A stretch of DNA of 64,000 nt from Diplolepis rosae (GCA_030998225.1 JAPYXD010000171.1:2294001-2358000); one strand, 5' to 3'; shown: positions 12,660 to 24,680, counted from the first letter of the stretch. Program-made: numbers and translations. The notes: generated by a model from the letters alone, not told the origin.

Positions 12660-15381
12660 CACTTTATCTGGGCCAGATTTTGTTGAAACTCGCGCATTAC
12701 TTGGCTACCTTATTTAGGTCAGACTTCGTTGAACTCGCGTATTACCCGGCTAGTTTGTTACTTTATATCAGTCCTGAGGTCCATTGAACTCGCGGTTTTT
12801 TTCACCTTATTTAGGACAGACTTCGTTGATCTCGCGTATTGCGCGGCTATTTTTGTATTTATAGCAGTTCTGACGTCCATTGAACTCGCGCATTACTAGG
12901 CCACTTTAGAAAAATTCTTATACTCCTAAGAATTCGCGCATTACTTGGCCACCTTATTTGAGGTCAGAGTCCGGAAATCTCGCGTATTACTTGGCCACTT
13001 TATAAAAATTCTCATACTCCTAAGAATTAGCGCATTATTTGGCCACCTTACTTAAAGTCAGAGTACGGAAATCTCGCGCATTACTTGGGCACTTTATGAA
13101 AATTCTTATACTCCTAGGAATTCGCGCATTACTTGGCCACCTTACTTTAAGTCAGAGTTCGGAAATCTCGCGTATTAGTTGGCCACTTTATAACAATTCT
13201 TATACTCCTAAGAATTCGCGCATTACTTGGCCACTTTACTTAAAGTCAGAGTACGGAAATCTCACGCATTACTTGGCCACTCTTTTCTGGACAGGCTTCG
13301 TCTAACTCGCGTATTACGAGGCCACTTATGTATTTATATCAGTCATGAGGTCCATTGAACTCGCGCATTACTTGGCCACTTTAATTTCAGTCAGAGTCCG
13401 GAAATCTCTAGTATTAGTAGGCCAACTTATAACAAGTCTTATACTCCTAAGAATTCGCGCATTACTTGATCACCTTACTTAAAGTCAGAGTCGGCAAATT
13501 TCGCGTATTACTTTGCCACTTTATAAAAACTCTTATACTCCTAAGAACTCGCGCATTACTTGGCCACCTTATTTTAAGTCAGAGCCCGGAAATCTCGCGT
13601 ATTACTTGGCCACTTTATAAAAATTCTCATACTCCTAAGAATTCGCGCATTACTCGGCCACCTTATTTAAAGTCAGAGTCCGGAAATCCTCGCGTACTAC
13701 TTGGCCACTTTAGAAAAAATCTTACACTCCTATGAATTCGCGTATTTCTTGGCCACATTACTTACCGTCATAGTACGGAAATCTCGCGTATTACTTGGCC
13801 ACTTTATAAAAATTCTTACACTACTAAGATCTCGCGCATTACTTGGCCACCTTACTTAAAGTCAGAGTACGGAAATCTCGCGCATTACTTGGCCACTTTA
13901 TAACAATTCTTATACTCCTAAGAATTCGCGCATTACTTGGCCACTCTTTTTAAGACAGACTTCGTTTAACTCGCGTATTACTTGGCTACCTTACTTAAAG
14001 TCAGAGTACGGAAATCTCACGCATTACTTGGCCACTTTATAAAAATTCTTATACCCCTAGGAATTCGCGCATTACTTGGACACCTTACTTTAAGTCAAAG
14101 TCCGGAAATCTCGCGTATTAGTTGGCCACTTTATAACAATTCTTATACTCCTAAGAATTCGCGCATTACTTGGCCACTCTTTCAAGACAGACTGCGTTTA
14201 ACTCGCGTATTACTTTGCCACTTTATAAAAACTCTTATACTCCTGAGACCTCGCGCATTACTTGGCCACCTTATTTTAAGTCAGAGCCCGGAAATCTCGC
14301 GTATTACTTGGCCACTTTATAAAAATTCTTATACTCCTAAGAATTCGCGCATTACTTGGCCAACTTATTTAAAGTCAGATTCCGTAAATCTCGCGTATTA
14401 CTTGTCCACTTTAGAAAAATTCTTATAATCCTAAGAACTCGCGTATTACTTGGCCACTTTAGAAAAATTCTTATAATCCTAAGAACTCGCGCATTACTTG
14501 GCCACTTTACTTTAAGTCAGAGTCCGGAAATCTCGCGTATTAGTTGGCCACTTTATAACAATTCTTATACTCCTAAGAATTCGCGCATTACTTGGCAACT
14601 CTTTTTAAGACAGACTTCGTTTAACTCGCGTACTACTTGGCCACTTTAGAAATATTCTTATACTCCTATGAATTCGCGTATTACTTGGCCACCTTACTTA
14701 AAGTCATAGTACGGAAATCTCGCGCATTACTTGGCCACTTTATAAAAATTCTTACACTCCTAAGAATTCGCGCATTACTTGGCCACCTTACTTTAAGTCA
14801 GAGTTCGGAAATCTCGCGTATTATTTGGCCACTTTATAACAATTCTCTTACTCCTAAGAATTCGCGCATTACTTGGCCACTCTTTTCAAGACAGACTTCG
14901 TTTAACTCGCGTATTACTTGGCCACTTATAAAATTTCTTATACTCCTAAGAACTCGCGCATTACTTGGCCACTTTACTTTCAGTCAGAGTCCGGAAATCT
15001 CGCGTATTAGTTGGCCACGTTATAACAATGCTTATACTCCTAAGAATTCGCGCATTACTTTATCACCTTACTTAAAGTCAGAGTCGGGAAATCTCGCGTA
15101 TTACTTTGCCACTTTATAAAAACTCTTATACTCCCAAGAACTCGCGCATTACTTGGCCACCTTATTTTAAGTCAGAGCCCGGAAATCTCGCGTATTACTT
15201 GGCCACTTTATAAAAATTCTTATACTCCTAAGTTACTTGGCCACCTTACTTAAAGTCAGAGTCCGGAAATCTCGCGTATTACTTGGCCACTTTATAAAAA
15301 TTCTCATACTGCCAAGAACTCGCGCATTACTTGGCCACCTCACTTAAAGTCAGAGTCTGAAGTGCTCGCGCATCACTTTGC
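12660..15381. repeat. Composite minisatellite array in the right PLE arm (~2.7 kb)
   Basis: This carries the same monomer families as 3538-9560 in reverse orientation and less than half as many copies. At the gene-proximal edge (12655-12840) the monomers are degenerate and run into the sequence downstream of the reverse transcriptase stop (GGGCCAGATTTTGTTGAAAC then the CGCGCATTACTTGGC core). This suggests that the satellite grew out of the PLE 3' region. Confidence 0.92.
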
Positions 15382-16387
15382 AACTTTTTATTAGTCTCAG
15401 AATCCGTAGTGCTACCGTATTAATTGATCTCTCTATTCAAATCAGAGTTTGAATAGCTCGCGTAATATTTTACCACTTTACAGCAGTCTTATAATCCGAA
15501 AAACTCGGACATCATACTTATAAACTTAATATTGTATTTTTCCGTGTTCAAGTTATTAAGAATCAGAGGTTTCGAAAAACCAGGAAATTAATTTTTCGTG
15601 AATTTCCACCTTAGCTGCATTTTACTTTCTATATCCACAAAAATGTGTTTAATTTTTACGACGCCGGGACCGTATTGAGTGCCTTTCCTTACAGAATTCT
15701 TCGAACACGTGGTAGGGGTTTGCTTTCCTTGGATGCTTGAGCACATAGAAATCTCAAGTGCCGGGGACATTAAAGTAAATTTTGACTGTGTATAACCCTT
15801 GGTGTTGGAACCTGACCTATCATGGAGAATGCTCTCCATATACGTCAAACTCTGAACACTTGTCTTCCTAAACACGAGTTATTCCCAAATCAGTTTTCTT
15901 CTAGCCATGTGGCAGAGTGGTGGACTTACATCCGTCTGTCATCTCTGTGGTTTTTGAGAAAATAAATAAATTTTTCTGTACCAATTGCAATGTTCTGATT
16001 GTTTTAACTTCAGTGTCCTTTACTTCTGGTGCTCGTGCATATGTGTGGTTTGCTGTGCGTGCTTTACCAAGGACCCACGTTATATTCTCCCGTGTGTTGT
16101 TTCATTCTGGTTTGAAATAATTGTGTTTATATATGTGCCCTTGAGGGAGTGCGTTCCGCGGCCGCATTTTTCACGGTTCCTGTGGGAGAGGATTACTTGT
16201 TGGAGCAGTTTTTGGAACGGCCTGTTTCTTCACACCTAGAAACTCACTTACTCATAAGTTTTTCTGCATGTTTACTCTATTTTTAATTAATAAGCAAAAA
16301 TCAAAAAACAAAAAAACAAAAAATACCATATATTTCTTAATTGCATGTATTAGTTAATAAATATTTAAAGGTTACAATTAAGCTAAT

Positions 16388-16432
16388 TGGCACTGAAGAG
16401 GGCCCCCATCTGTGGCCGAAACGTTTGCCTTC
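16388..16432 (+). ncRNA. Hammerhead-like ribozyme motif of the right PLE copy
   Basis: This is the mirror copy of 2447-2490. CTGAAGA is at 16393-16399, a GGGCC...GGCC arm precedes GAAA at 16418-16421, and GGC/GCC closes stem I. The second strand reads GGCCGAAAC, a better helix II than in the left copy, though with one extra G next to CTGAAGA. It lies about 80 bp inside the element's 3' end on the sense strand of the reverse transcriptase. Confidence 0.5.
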
Positions 16433-16511
16433 CTAATGTTTATGTCCTCGATGACATAAATAATTAGAAACTAAGCTGACCCCAAGCCAAAATAAATATT
16501 ACAGAATTATA

Positions 16512-17104
16512 TATAACCTTTCACAAAATCAAGACAGGTCAATTGGCATTTCTTTCTTATTTTTGTAACTGTCCTTCTCATAATTATAAACATTTGACAC
16601 AAGATAAACTCTCCTCAGTGCCTTTTATTTAATTTTACAAATTTTACAAATTTTCAACATGATGTCTATAAAAATTTGAGGTGAGAAAAATGTGGTAGGT
16701 AGAAGTTGTAATGATTCAGAAATCGATTTTTGAATTCTCTCACACTCTCATTTAGATATTTTTACCGACTGAGTTTCGTGGTTATGTCGCGTTGCTTCAT
16801 TTCGTTTATGACGATGATTAACTTCAATATAACCTTTATTTTTTCGTTGTTATGTGGACTCTTTTCATGTGGACTATAAAACATTGTTCATCTTTTCGCG
16901 GTAAGTGCATTTTTGGTAGTAATTGTTATAAAAGTTTCAACTTTAAATTACGATTTGTAATTTTTAATACGGAAAGCAAAGCCCCCAATGTTTGGCAGTT
17001 TTAGGTATACTGCTCTTGCGCAAACGCACTGGCTCTGACAGCAAACATTAAAAATATTAAATACTAAACGAAAGTTATGGAAGCTGAGATGACTCGACTT
17101 CCCT
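16512..17104. other. Non-coding stretch between PLE and MITE
   Basis: AT-rich sequence with no credible gene, RNA gene or repeat beyond short simple runs. It begins where the palindrome ends; the flank does not match the sequence left of 2366, so no target duplication is evident. Confidence 0.5.
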
Positions 17105-17287
17105 CCCAATGGGCGCACGATATTAGAAACGTTTATGTAACATTCTACAAACGTTCTAAGAACATCCGAATGTCTAATGTTCGAAAGACGTTCTTATAAC
17201 GTTTTTGGAACGTTTTGAAAAATGGGATGTTCCTAGAACGTTTGTAGAATGTTACATAAACGTTTCCAATATCGTGTGCCCATTGGG
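17105..17287. mobile_element. MITE with CCCAATGGGC ends (copy 2)
   Basis: A full-length relative of 627-819. It begins CCCAATGGGCGCACGAT and ends with the complement CGTGTGCCCATTGGG. Both arms contain AACGTTTATGTAACATTC and its complement. It is about 183 bp long. Confidence 0.82.
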
Positions 17288-17789
17288 CTTTTCCCGGATA
17301 ACCTGTCGATGCTCAGCTCATAGCCTCATCATGGTCGAAAATAAAGAAGAAGGTATAAAGAATATTCAAAATCTATTTAAATCAGAATTTCGGGCATTCA
17401 ATACGTGAAAATTCCCACTTATCTGTTTTAAAGAAACTTCCAAAATGCCGATATTCAATATATTTTTTCAAAATAAAGGTTATATGTTCTCACGCAAGAA
17501 AATTACTCCTTCTGTTGTTTTAATTCAGGCTTACTGAAAAATAATAAGAAGTGATGCTGCGTCTTTGAATGTGGAGTAAAAGTTCTACATTGCTGCATAG
17601 CCAAAATCATGTCATCGTACGACAAGGTTAGGACTTTTTATTTTATACAACTATATGCGTTATCTCAGGATGTCAGTAAATAAGAAAAATTATGGAGAAG
17701 TCAGGGAAATTTTTTGTTCAAAGAAAGTTGATATTTTTAAAAAGAAGGATATTGAGGAAAGTCAGGTTATCTTTACACTCTTATTTTGA

Positions 17790-17903
17790 AGATTTTGGAA
17801 TCTTTCTATGAAAAAAGAGACACATTCGACTGTGCGGGGATTCGAGCCCGAGTTTTTTAATTGTAGGTCGACTGCTCTAACCAACTGAGCTACACGGGCG
17901 TCC
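17790..17903 (-). mobile_element. tRNA-derived SINE (copy with A and B boxes)
   Basis: On the minus strand a tRNA-like head reads TAGCTCAGTTGG (pol III A box), then GGCTCGAATCC (B box), followed by CAGTCGAA, a T-rich stretch and AGAAAGATT...AAATCTTC. D-arm and T-loop words are tRNA-like, but the anticodon stem does not pair and the acceptor stem has mismatches, so it is not a functional tRNA. The same B box, CAGTCGAA and tail recur at 58395-58490, and tails alone at 22884-22925 and 58752-58800. This repetition shows a dispersed SINE family. Confidence 0.78.
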
Positions 17904-18149
17904 GACATCTCCTTTTCCATAGGAAGACCTCTTTATATTTCCTCGTGCCACTGCCTTACGGCTCCCTAGCAAATTCGGTTGAGAAAATAGTCAGAGAATA
18001 CTCTGACTGTTCTCTGACCTCGCATTATTATGGCTAAGAACGATAAAAAAAACTTTTAAAACATTGCAATTATGATTCTGTGGCGAAATTTGGAATAGAA
18101 GGTGTAGAAATGAATACAATAATTGTACTTTCTAGCGATAAAAACTAGG

Positions 18150-18345
18150 AAAATATCATATACCTGCCATTGAAGGCAGTGCAGTGGTTCATCATTTGCG
18201 GAACGTCTCCGCCGTTAAAGTTGACAATTGGTTGGAGTGAGACGCAACTACTTTTATCTCATTTTTACCAATTGCCAATCCTGACGGTGGAAGCGTTCCG
18301 CAAATGGTGAACCACTGCACTGCCTTCAATGGCAGGTATATGATG
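18150..18345. mobile_element. Palindromic MITE
   Basis: Arms of about 55-60 bp are inverted copies: ATCATATACCTGCCATTGAA ... and its complement ending GGCAGGTATATGATG, including GCAGTGCAGTGGTTCA and TGAACCACTGCACTGC. Between them lies ~75 bp. No open frame. Superfamily undetermined. Confidence 0.75.
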
Positions 18346-18652
18346 TTTTTTTAACTTCTTTCGCTAAAGAGTAAAATTATTTTTATTTTTTGTCACTCCG
18401 ATAATGTAGGCAGTGACAAAAATTCCAAACTCAAGCATCTAATTTATATCTTTATAGTAACAGGTAATAAAAAGACTGCCAGGAATATAATTTTCAGGGG
18501 TATAACTCAAACACTTTTTTTATAACCCTATTTATAATGTTTTATTCAAAAAATATTCTCAGTATTTCTATAACTTTCTTGTGCTTTCCTGTAGGAAAAA
18601 ATTTGAATTTCAAAAAACTATTCAACGATTTCTAATTAGAAATGATGCACAA

Positions 18653-18795
18653 TATAGTATATTACATAACAAGGGCAGAAAGTTGAAATTCCTACAATGC
18701 GCGCCATAATGCCCGAGGCGAAGCCGAGGGCATCATGGCACGCAGTTCAGGGCTCTCAAATTTCTGCCCATGTAGTGTATACTATTTTTCTTGCT
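18653..18795. mobile_element. Hairpin MITE capped by a GCGAAGC mini-hairpin (copy 1)
   Basis: Nested inverted repeats run inward from ATAGTATATTACAT / GTGTATACTAT, through GGGCAGAAA / TTTCTGCCC and TGCGCGCCATAATGCCC / GGGCATCATGGCACGCA, to the apex GAGGCGAAGCCGAG at about 18714-18727. The apex contains GCGAAGC. The outer repeat and apex type match 37385-37517. Confidence 0.65.
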
Positions 18796-19755
18796 ACCCG
18801 GTCGAAAGTACGAAAACGATTGCATGTGTCCATTGGAATATATTGATGCCTGCCCCGACATTTGCGGCAAGAGCGGAGCGAGTGCTGCTGGTCGGGGGGG
18901 GGGGGGGGCAGGCATCAAATACATCTATAAATTAAGGTTTAGATTTCTACTTCCTTGTTTCCATCTTTGGTAATTATCATAGACTAGCATGTATCTGTCA
19001 ACAGAATTTTTGGGTAAGGTGTCAGTTTCTACTATTAATTGAGCTTCAGTTTCAAAGTTTTTATTAATTTCTTCTTCATCTGTCGATTTATCAGATGATA
19101 TGTCCTTCATTTTTTTATTTTTATTTTTGTTACACTTCAGTCACTACTATTACTTTCTAAATAATATCCACTCATTGCCACTAATAAACATTAGCAGAGA
19201 GCGGACAAATTTTGACGCTTGAGGTTATTGACGTTTTTACTCCCGCTATTATAGAGGGCGCGCATATAGCTTGACCAATGCATGAAAGTTAGACTTTCTG
19301 CCGTGAAATTGGTGCCGAAACCACGTACTTTCGACTAGGGAAGTAAGAAAAATATTTTCCCAATCCATACAGCCTCAAAAGTAAATGAATTCAAATTCGT
19401 ACCTATCAAACATAGATAAATTAGGTACTAAGGTTTGAAAACAAAAAATTGTGTGAATATGAACTCAAGTTTGATAATAGAATATTTGAAAATTCCAGTA
19501 TTTCAAAGCAATTGGATTGTTTGATTGCAAAATATATAACTTGAATTTGAATGCTTCCAGCTGTAACTGTATAGGATAAAAGTATCACTCGTTGGTGCTC
19601 TTCTATAATTCTTTTGCGGAATAAAACTGCTTAACTTGTTTTTCTTCTTTTTATTTTCTGTAGTTCGAATAACCAAACTATGGTATTATTATAAAAATTC
19701 ACTGAGGCTACTATGCCATGTCAGCGCATCTGTGACGCAACGTTTTGCGCTGCCA
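18796..19755. other. Non-coding stretch with a poly-G tract
   Basis: No supported gene. It includes a run of about 16 G (near 18893-18908) beside a CpG-rich ~50 bp patch with more GCGGAGCGAG-like words, and otherwise AT-rich sequence. Small open frames overlap the G run and look spurious. Confidence 0.5.
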
Positions 19756-20197
19756 CACGGAAAAAAATAGTTCAAGGGGAGGTTCTACACTTCAGCGGGA
19801 AAATCGGGCCTATTTTTCGAAAATGAATTGCAAAAGATTTACTAAAAATATCAACACAATTTTTTTTTTATTTGAGGATACATCCTTTCACTTTAAATCT
19901 GTATTTTTGCAAATTTCCAAACATGAATTCCGCGACCTTGGAACGTCTTTGAACTTGTCGCTACCAAAAACAACATGGGTGTCATTGTTGTATCACATCG
20001 ACCAGTTGGGTTATCTGAAATCAAAACAATGAAATATTTTTTGATTGACGCCGGTATTGGCTATGATCGGTCGAAGCGAATTTTTCACTACATCAAATTT
20101 GTTCAAATAATGCAATATTAAATTAAAAGTTTGAAATTTCACCTAATTTTTTGACCTATTGGGTTCTATAAACTTCACTAAACTATTTTTTTCCGTG
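19756..20197. mobile_element. MITE with CACGG ends and CA target duplication
   Basis: The left end CACGGAAAAAAATAGTT is matched by the right end AACTATTTTTTTCCGTG. Both are flanked by CA (19754-19755 and 20198-20199), which fits a 2 bp duplication. About 442 bp, no credible protein; an open frame at 19745-20032 crosses the left boundary and is rejected. CAC-type ends with a 2-3 bp duplication are CACTA-like, but this is inference. Confidence 0.65.
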
Positions 20198-20754
20198 CAT
20201 GAGACAGCAGCCTTACTTTACATAAACGTTCAGTTTTTCAAAACGCAATTTCTCTAATACATCACTATGTTAAAAACAATGCGAATTTATTTGGGTACTT
20301 GCCACCATTCCTAACTGCATACGAGCAAAGTAGGCCCTTTTCTTGTACGTAGAATGACAGAATCGACCTTGATGAAAGTCTTTTGAACTGGAAAATAAAT
20401 CAGGTTATTGAATATTCTCCATTATTAAATACTTTGCAAATATCAACGTCTGAAAGTTTTCAAGAAATTTGAATTTATATTACAAAATTTAAAATTTTCA
20501 ATGTTTACCTTTTTAAAAACAAAATCCTTAAATTCAGAACTATAAAACAGTCTTCATTTTCAATAGTTGTAATTAGAACTTAGATACTTATCACAGTGGA
20601 AATATTTGAACTTAAAATTAATGCAAATTTACAATTTTGGGTCCCTGTTCGATAAGAGAAATATTTAAATATTGTTATGACAAAAATATACAAACTTTTT
20701 GTTTATGGTTCCACAAATACACGTACATATCCCTTTTGTGATTACAAAAGTATG

Positions 20755-21308
20755 ATCTATTAATACTTATATTCACTGACAGCCTCACTCGCTAGATTCG
20801 GCACTCCTTAATTTTGTGAAACTCAGGATTAATATTATTTTTTAAAATGCTTTTTTTTCATTACTCTTTGTTTGTAAATCATAAAACCTTCGAGTCTTGA
20901 AGGTTCCGCCACCTTTTGGTTGTGTCATGGATTACGGTTTTGCAAAATTAATCAAAGATTCTTCCATTAATAACTAACCCTTGAGTCTTGGAGGGCTAGG
21001 TAGAGGCCCGATACGAGAAAATCCAGGAGGAACAACTCAAAGAAGAATCCGGTGAGGGTCACTAGACCGAAAAAGCCTCGCAGTACTGGAGTTGGTGATA
21101 AACCGTAATCCATGCCACAACCAAAAGGTGGCGGAACCTTCAAGACTCCCTACCCAAAGCCAAACTCGGCAGGTTTTATGATTTACGTAAGAAGAATAAA
21201 AACAAAACATCATAAAAAAATAATCTTGATCCTAAGATTCACAAAATTAAAGAGTGCCGAATCTACCGAAGGCGGCTGTCAGCACATATTGATTCAATAA
21301 AAATAACT
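20755..21308. mobile_element. Foldback/MITE with ~190 bp inverted arms
   Basis: Arms 20755-20945 and 21100-21308 are inverted copies: TAGATTCGGCACTC against GAGTGCCGAATCTA, and CCGCCACCTTTTGGTTGTG against CACAACCAAAAGGTGGCGG. About 155 bp of unrelated sequence lies between. It sits immediately upstream of the second transposase remnant. Confidence 0.75.
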
Positions 21309-21378
21309 TTTGTAATTCGCAGGGAATCTGCAACATCACTCTTTATTTTAGTGCTTTAAAGCAGTAGAAGGACTGGAA

Positions 21379-22850
21379 GTGCGATCACGGAAACAAATTA
21401 AGCATTACAAGCTTTTGTCTTCTCGGCAACAAAGCTGGCGTCTCGAAGTACAACGTGAACAGGACCATTCATTTCTCCTTTCTTTTGAAAAAAAGAATAA
21501 ACCACACAACTTTAAAACCACTCATAACGCGGATGATACTAATACTTTGAACCAAAATGCTGATGGTACTTGTATTAGCATTAAAGTAAATTTTAACGAG
21601 GCCAAAATTAAGACATATTTTCACGACACTGAGCTCTCTACAGAGGGAATCGTGCGTGAATCGCAGCAGCCCGTAGATAAAGACGTGGATCAACTTTGTA
21701 TAAAAAATTATGAAACCGAATTTTGGGAAAATTTGAATTCATACTCAGATGACGAAGATGAGGAAAATACTTCAGCGCCGCTGAAGACATGGGAAAAAGT
21801 TGCTACTTGGGCCTTACGCCATTATAAAAATAGAGCATCTATCAACGAGATTCTTGGTATATCTCGCGATGAAGGACACACCGAATTACTCAAAGACGTT
21901 AGAACGCTATTAGGAACCCCAAGAGGAGCATCTAAAATCATTCCTTGTGGATCCGGCACTTATCTACACTACGGTTTGGAAAGGGCTCTCATAGATGTCT
22001 TCAAGAAGATGCCACAGGATTTTATTCCTTTAGAAATTCTATTTGATATAAATCTGGATGGTTTGCCGATTAGTAAAAGTTCTAGAAGTCAGTTGTGGAC
22101 AGTTTTAGGCAAACAGAAAGGAAAATTTCAAGAAGTGTTTGTTATCGGAGCTTACCATGGTTATGAGAAGCCAAAATCAGTCGATGACTATTTACATTCT
22201 TTTATCAAAGAGTATGAGAGGCTGAAAGAAACGGGTTTATTTTATAACGGAATAAAATACAAAGTTACTCTTGATTTACCAAGTGATTTGCGATAGCCCA
22301 GCAAGAAGTATGGTTACTTGCACAAAGTCCCATAATGGATATTTTGGCTATCCTCGATGTATTGACGAAGGCGATTACTTAGATCATCGAATGTGTTTTT
22401 TAAGCACAAAGAGTTCACTGAGAAGCGACGAATCTTTTTTATTGAGAAAGAACAAAGAACACCACACGCGAGACTCTCCCTTTGAAAAAATTGGATTGAA
22501 AATGATATCTCAATTTCCGCTGGACGTAATGCATCTGTGAGATTTAGGCGTTACAAAAAAATTACTGAAATTGCTAACGACTGGTGCAAAAAAAGCAGGA
22601 AAGTTGACTGCAAAAGAAATCGGATATGCTGATAGATTTGAAACCATGGATACCTTCTGAGTTCGTCCGCAAACCGAGGGGTCTAGATGAATTGGATCCT
22701 TGGAAAGCCGTTGAATTCCGTCTCTTTCTTTACTATCTGGGCCCTCTTATTTTCGGAGAAGTTCTTTCTGAAGAATACGCCACTCATTTCAATGCCCTGC
22801 ACGCGGCTCTCATCATTTTGAGTCATCCAGAACAGTATAAAAAATAGAAT
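21379..22850 (+). pseudogene. Second Tnp2-like (CACTA/EnSpm-type) transposase, broken
   Basis: An open block at 21379-22296 (no ATG at its start, so probably an exon after an acceptor near 21363) has an acidic N-terminal stretch and then LDGLPISKSSRSQLW, a motif typical of the catalytic core of animal Tnp2-like transposases. A frameshift near 22275-22290 leads to CDSPARSMVTCTKSHNGYFG, where CDxPAR...GxxGCxxC is the usual continuation, then FPLDVMHL. A nonsense TGA at about 22538 interrupts MHL-x-DLGVTKKLL. Another frameshift near 22625 leads to LKPWIPSEFVRKPRGLDELD and FRLFLYYLGPLIF. At least three lesions make this a dead copy. It is diverged from the transposase at 38926-42050, so it belongs to a second family. 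Confidence 0.7.
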
Positions 22851-22883
22851 TAACCTTTTTTTGGAAAAAAATTCTTGTAATAT

Positions 22884-22925
22884 TCAAAGAATTTGGAATC
22901 CTTCTATGAAAAAAGGCGCTTTTGA
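22884..22925 (-). mobile_element. SINE tail fragment
   Basis: AAAGAATTTGGAATCCTTC followed by ATGAAAAAAGGCGC is the complement of the SINE tail seen at 17790 and 58480. Only the 3' part is present. Confidence 0.5.
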
Positions 22926-23229
22926 CATATTGACATATTGAAATATGTCGCCTTTGGAATATACATTATGCAATTTTAGTGATTTTTAATTTTAGAAAAA
23001 ATTGTAGTGGCTCTTTAAAAATTACCTAACTGTTCGAAATAATATACTCGATTTTGGAGATAATACTTTTTAAATTGCATGTTTTTTCATTATGAACGTT
23101 TTTTAAAACAAATCTCATTCAAACTAAAAAGTTACATCTCCCTCTGATTAATAATCAGTAATTTTAACTAGTAATTATCAAAATATATGAAGTTTTGAAT
23201 TATTGGATACATTTATCACAAGCTTTGCA

Positions 23230-23640
23230 GGTTCTTTCAAATTCATGGTTTGTAGTCTCTTGTGAGACGTGGTGTAACGCTGTTCCTAGTATTTGGTTAA
23301 GTACGGATAGGTCTTATGTTTATTGGCCTCCCGATAGAGCCAATACGAAACGATGCCTGACTAAAGGAGAAGCTCCTGGCCCAAATTGGTCTAAACACAG
23401 AATACATCATCTCAATGGACCTTATAGTACGTATCATTTCTACTCTAACAATTTATCTGAATCATTTGGTGACATAATCACAAACATTTTTTGTACATAG
23501 GTTTACTGAAACTCGCCAAGGACGTCGAACAACAAGTATCTATGCTGTCTAGTTCAGATGAGAAAATACAAAACGTCGTCCCAAAGACAATAGTAGCAGG
23601 AAAACGTACCTACTTAACTACTTAGTGTAGGTAAGCTTTT
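23230..23640 (+). pseudogene. N-terminal exon(s) of a DUF4806-type gene
   Basis: After a possible acceptor (CTTTGCAG, ending at ~23230) the frame reads SNSWFVVSCETWCNAVPSIW, then YVYWPPDRAN and GPNWSKHRI...YSTY. This WxVV...VPxxWL...WPP...W pattern is what I recall at the N-terminus of insect DUF4806 proteins. A shift near 23510 moves to a frame with KLAKDVEQQVSMLSSSDEKI, the expected acidic linker, followed by a stop near 23620. No ATG is visible. The block lies directly downstream of, and on the same strand as, the second Tnp2-like transposase. Confidence 0.55.
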
Positions 23641-23986
23641 ATTTCTGCAGAACGTATATTTTCTTACACTACTTCATTAATAATATTATAATATTTTGTG
23701 AAGAAACTTTTTTTCTAGAATTGTTTCTTGTATTTTAATAGCTCTTCTTGTTCAAATCTTTGAAGACGTCCTGCGGACGTTTCGGAACATTCTCAGAACG
23801 TTCCAAAATATGTACGTCTCACTTTCACTTTTGAATATCAAATTCATTTAAAATACATGTATAGAGAATTTTCTTCAATTATTTTTGATAATATGGTGTC
23901 CCAAGGACATTTTCCATGTAACAAATTCCCCAATTTAAATAAAATAATTTACTGCTATATTGAACAAATTTTCAGTTTCAAACATA

Positions 23987-24062
23987 GGTGAATCAGTCCC
24001 TTCAGCAGACAAGTCGATTCTAGGACGGACTTTAGAAAAATTTCTGCATTTTCCAACGAAAT
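23987..24062 (+). pseudogene. Possible duplicate of the GESV exon
   Basis: ACATAG then GTGAATCAGTCCCTTCAGC repeats the start of the exon at 24681 (GTGAATCAGTCTATTCGAC), giving GESVPSADKS against GESVYSTERS. It ends in a stop after about 25 codons with no clear donor. It is likely a decayed exon duplicate. Confidence 0.35.
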
Positions 24063-24680
24063 AACAATTTTGAGTTAGTACATTATCCAACAAAAACAGA
24101 TACGTCTTACTTTCGTCTTTGGATACCCAATTGAAAGTGACAATCACATAAATTTCCATCTGGAAGATTATCAGACATGAGAGAATATATATTTTGCAGA
24201 AATGAAAGCTTGACCCACGTTTTAATATATTGAATGGAGCTAAGATTCTGATAATCCTTTAGATGGAAATTTATATGATTATCACTTTTCAGTTATTTTT
24301 CTAGAAAATACAAAAATCCTGTTAATGTTTGTGTTACTTTACCATATGAGCAAATTAGTTTCTCAAAGTTTTGTATTTATCACAAAAAAATGGTGCTGAG
24401 ACGTATGTCTAAGTTCTTCACGTCTGTATTCTATTGTTTTGTTTAAAAAATTAAAAAGTGTGGAGAAAACTTGGAGAAACTAAATTGCTCCCATGGTAAA
24501 GTATCACATGTCCTCAATATGTATGTCTGAAATCGATTAATGTAATTAACAGGTTCTTAAACGTTCCAAGGACGTTCTGAAACGTCCACAGGACATCCTT
24601 TCATATTTTAACGAAAACTGTTATAAAGTACATAAAACTATAATGATTAAATGTTAATTCATTTTTATTTGGAAGAATAG

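Larger units (their letters stand above)
2366..16511. repeat. Giant imperfect palindrome of two head-to-head Penelope-like elements
   Basis: The left arm, 2366-10987, is the reverse complement of the right arm, 11244-16511. Outer ends share TATAATTCTGTAATATT; inner ends share GTAGTGTTTTTGGATAT. A 256 bp spacer (10988-11243) is present only once and belongs to the right copy's reverse transcriptase. The arms differ in length (8.6 and 5.3 kb), mainly because the minisatellite is about 6.0 kb on the left and 2.7 kb on the right. The two 370-residue open frames inside differ at only about four positions, so the structure is recent or homogenised. Head-to-head 5'-truncated copies are a known arrangement for Penelope-like elements. 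Confidence 0.9.

Noticed and set aside
17830..17903. Functional tRNA gene on the minus strand
   Set aside because: A and B boxes are good, but the anticodon stem does not pair and the acceptor stem has mismatches; the sequence continues into a tail shared with other SINE fragments.
19745..20032. 95-codon plus-strand frame
   Set aside because: It starts outside the CACGG-ended MITE and runs across its boundary, with low-complexity composition.
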